Source: Deltaproteobacteria bacterium | GTDB lineage: Bacteria > Desulfobacterota > Desulfobacteria > Desulfobacterales > SURF-15 | DNA: 39,470 nt | NCBI GenBank assembly: GCA_013349495.1 | Contig: DUZK01000007.1 | Coordinates: 1-39,470 of the forward strand | Direction of reading: 5' to 3' | Part shown: positions 38,281 to 39,470 of the stretch, in pieces | Layout: each line of letters begins with the position of its first letter | How positions within the stretch are numbered: position 1 is the first letter of the stretch | Made by a program: the position numbers and the translations under genes | The notes under the pieces: model-generated | Databases searched by the model: none | What the model saw: only the letters and a program-made list of their open reading frames with translations | Told to the model about the DNA's origin: nothing

Positions 38281-39255
38281 ATGGCACGTGGGGATCAACT
38301 GGGACGGCAGTGGAAGATAATACAAACCCTAATGTCTTCACATGCCGGCAAGACAGCGCCGGAACTTGCCGACGAGCTTGGATGCCGCCCCCGAACCGTG
38401 TATCGGGATCTCGAAGCCCTTCAAGTAGGGGGATTTCCGCTTTTCAGAGAACGTATCGATAATAGAAACTACTGGTCGCTTATCGACACGGCAAAGCGTC
38501 AGATTCCGATCCCGTTTAGTTTAACGGAGTTAATGGCCCTCTATTTCAGCCGGAACATGATAAAATTCCTCAAGAATACGGTGTTCTATGATTCTTTGGA
38601 GACCCTTTTCCAAAAAATCAAAACGACATTGTCCCAGGATTATATTCAATATCTGACCCGGATCGAGAACAGTCTCGAAGTGGGCCAAACGCCCTACAAA
38701 CCGTATGGTGAATATAAAGAGATCATTGAGCAGGTCAACGAGGCGGTGGTCCATCAGCGGTTTATCCGGATGGTCTATTACACCATGAGCCGGAAGGAAG
38801 CATTAGAGCGGGAAGTCGCCCCTTATAAGATATGGTTTTTCGATGGGACCTTTTATCTCATCGGATATTGCAGATTCCGAGACGATATTCGAATTTTCGC
38901 CCTGGATCGCATCAAGAGCCTTAAAGAAACCGAGGAAGTCTTTGAAATTCCCGAAAGCTTCGACTTTGAGTCATTCATGCGATCCAGTTTCGGTGTTTTT
39001 CATGGCGAACCGGCAACGGTTAGGATATGGTTCGATGCGGAAATCGCCGAATATATTTCGGAAAAGATATGGCACGATACCCAGACCATCGAGAAACAGA
39101 AAGACGGCTCCATATTGTTCACGGCCGAGGTTGCCGGTACCGAGGAGATCAAATTCTGGATCATGAATTGGGGATCGAAAGCGTTGGTACTGGAGCCGGA
39201 ATCTCTTAGAAACGAAATCCGGGCAGAAGCTGAAGCGATGCTGAAACGATATTGA
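38281..39255 (+). CDS. WYL-domain transcriptional regulator with N-terminal HTH
   Basis: 'KTAPELADELGCRPRTVYRDLEALQVGGFPLFRE' HTH; 'VAPYKIWFFDGTFYLIGYCRFRDDIRIFALDRIKSLKET' WYL region. Confidence 0.93.
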   Translation: MARGDQLGRQWKIIQTLMSSHAGKTAPELADELGCRPRTVYRDLEALQVGGFPLFRERIDNRNYWSLIDTAKRQIPIPFSLTELMALYFSRNMIKFLKNTVFYDSLETLFQKIKTTLSQDYIQYLTRIENSLEVGQTPYKPYGEYKEIIEQVNEAVVHQRFIRMVYYTMSRKEALEREVAPYKIWFFDGTFYLIGYCRFRDDIRIFALDRIKSLKETEEVFEIPESFDFESFMRSSFGVFHGEPATVRIWFDAEIAEYISEKIWHDTQTIEKQKDGSILFTAEVAGTEEIKFWIMNWGSKALVLEPESLRNEIRAEAEAMLKRY

Positions 39256-39327
39256 CGGGCGTCTCTTTTTTGAATATATTAGTTTAAAAATTTACAAAAA
39301 ATCCACTTTTTTCATCCAAAAAAACAG

Positions 39328-39470
39328 ATGCAAAAGATTTACCCGACAAATCTGGTTCAAAGATTGACCCGGGCGACTATCAACCAATTAAAGTACTGGG
39401 TAAGGATTAATCTCATTTCTCCTGAAAGGAGCGGAAAGAAAGCCTTTTATTCTTTTAAAGACATTATCAA
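39328..39470 (+). CDS. MerR-type HTH regulator, truncated by window end
   Basis: MQKIYPTNLVQRLTRATINQLKYWVRINLISPERSGKKAFYSFKDIIK... resembles the MerR HTH; open to the window edge. Confidence 0.7.
   Translation, partial: MQKIYPTNLVQRLTRATINQLKYWVRINLISPERSGKKAFYSFKDII

Overview
This 39.5 kb window looks like a bacterial chromosome segment. Gene content and repeat style suggest Desulfobacterota, but that is an inference. Supported content, left to right: a response-regulator relic; an HhH-GPD glycosylase-like gene; a conserved small cytoplasmic protein; a SurA/parvulin-type peptidyl-prolyl isomerase gene split by one in-frame UAG; an MFS transporter; a cobalamin-binding-type radical SAM protein; and a 719-aa radical SAM protein whose N-terminal half looks like a degenerate ABC/RecF-type ATPase. 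A convergent minus-strand chaperone operon follows (911-aa TPR protein, J-like protein lacking HPD, GrpE-like, Hsp70, Zn-ribbon protein). After that come a sensor kinase/OmpR-type regulator pair, a truncated BadF/HgdC-type ATPase, a GNAT acetyltransferase, a YjfB-like small protein, an acyl-CoA ligase, an amidase, a PfkB kinase, a second MFS transporter, and a MazE-like antitoxin running into a decapitated MazF relic. The right part holds an M20 peptidase with a complete Dpp/Opp-type ABC transporter, a nitroreductase, a PAS hybrid histidine kinase, a second J-domain protein, two overlapping small ORFs, a WYL-type regulator and the start of a MerR-type regulator at the edge. The most interesting items are the dedicated Hsp70 operon with its atypical J protein, the pseudo-ATPase/radical SAM fusion, a composite operator-like element found near both ends of the window (one copy directly upstream of the WYL regulator), the toxin-deleted TA locus, and several families of short dispersed repeats, one carrying a clean 39-bp insertion. 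No rRNA, tRNA, CRISPR array or intact transposase was recognised.
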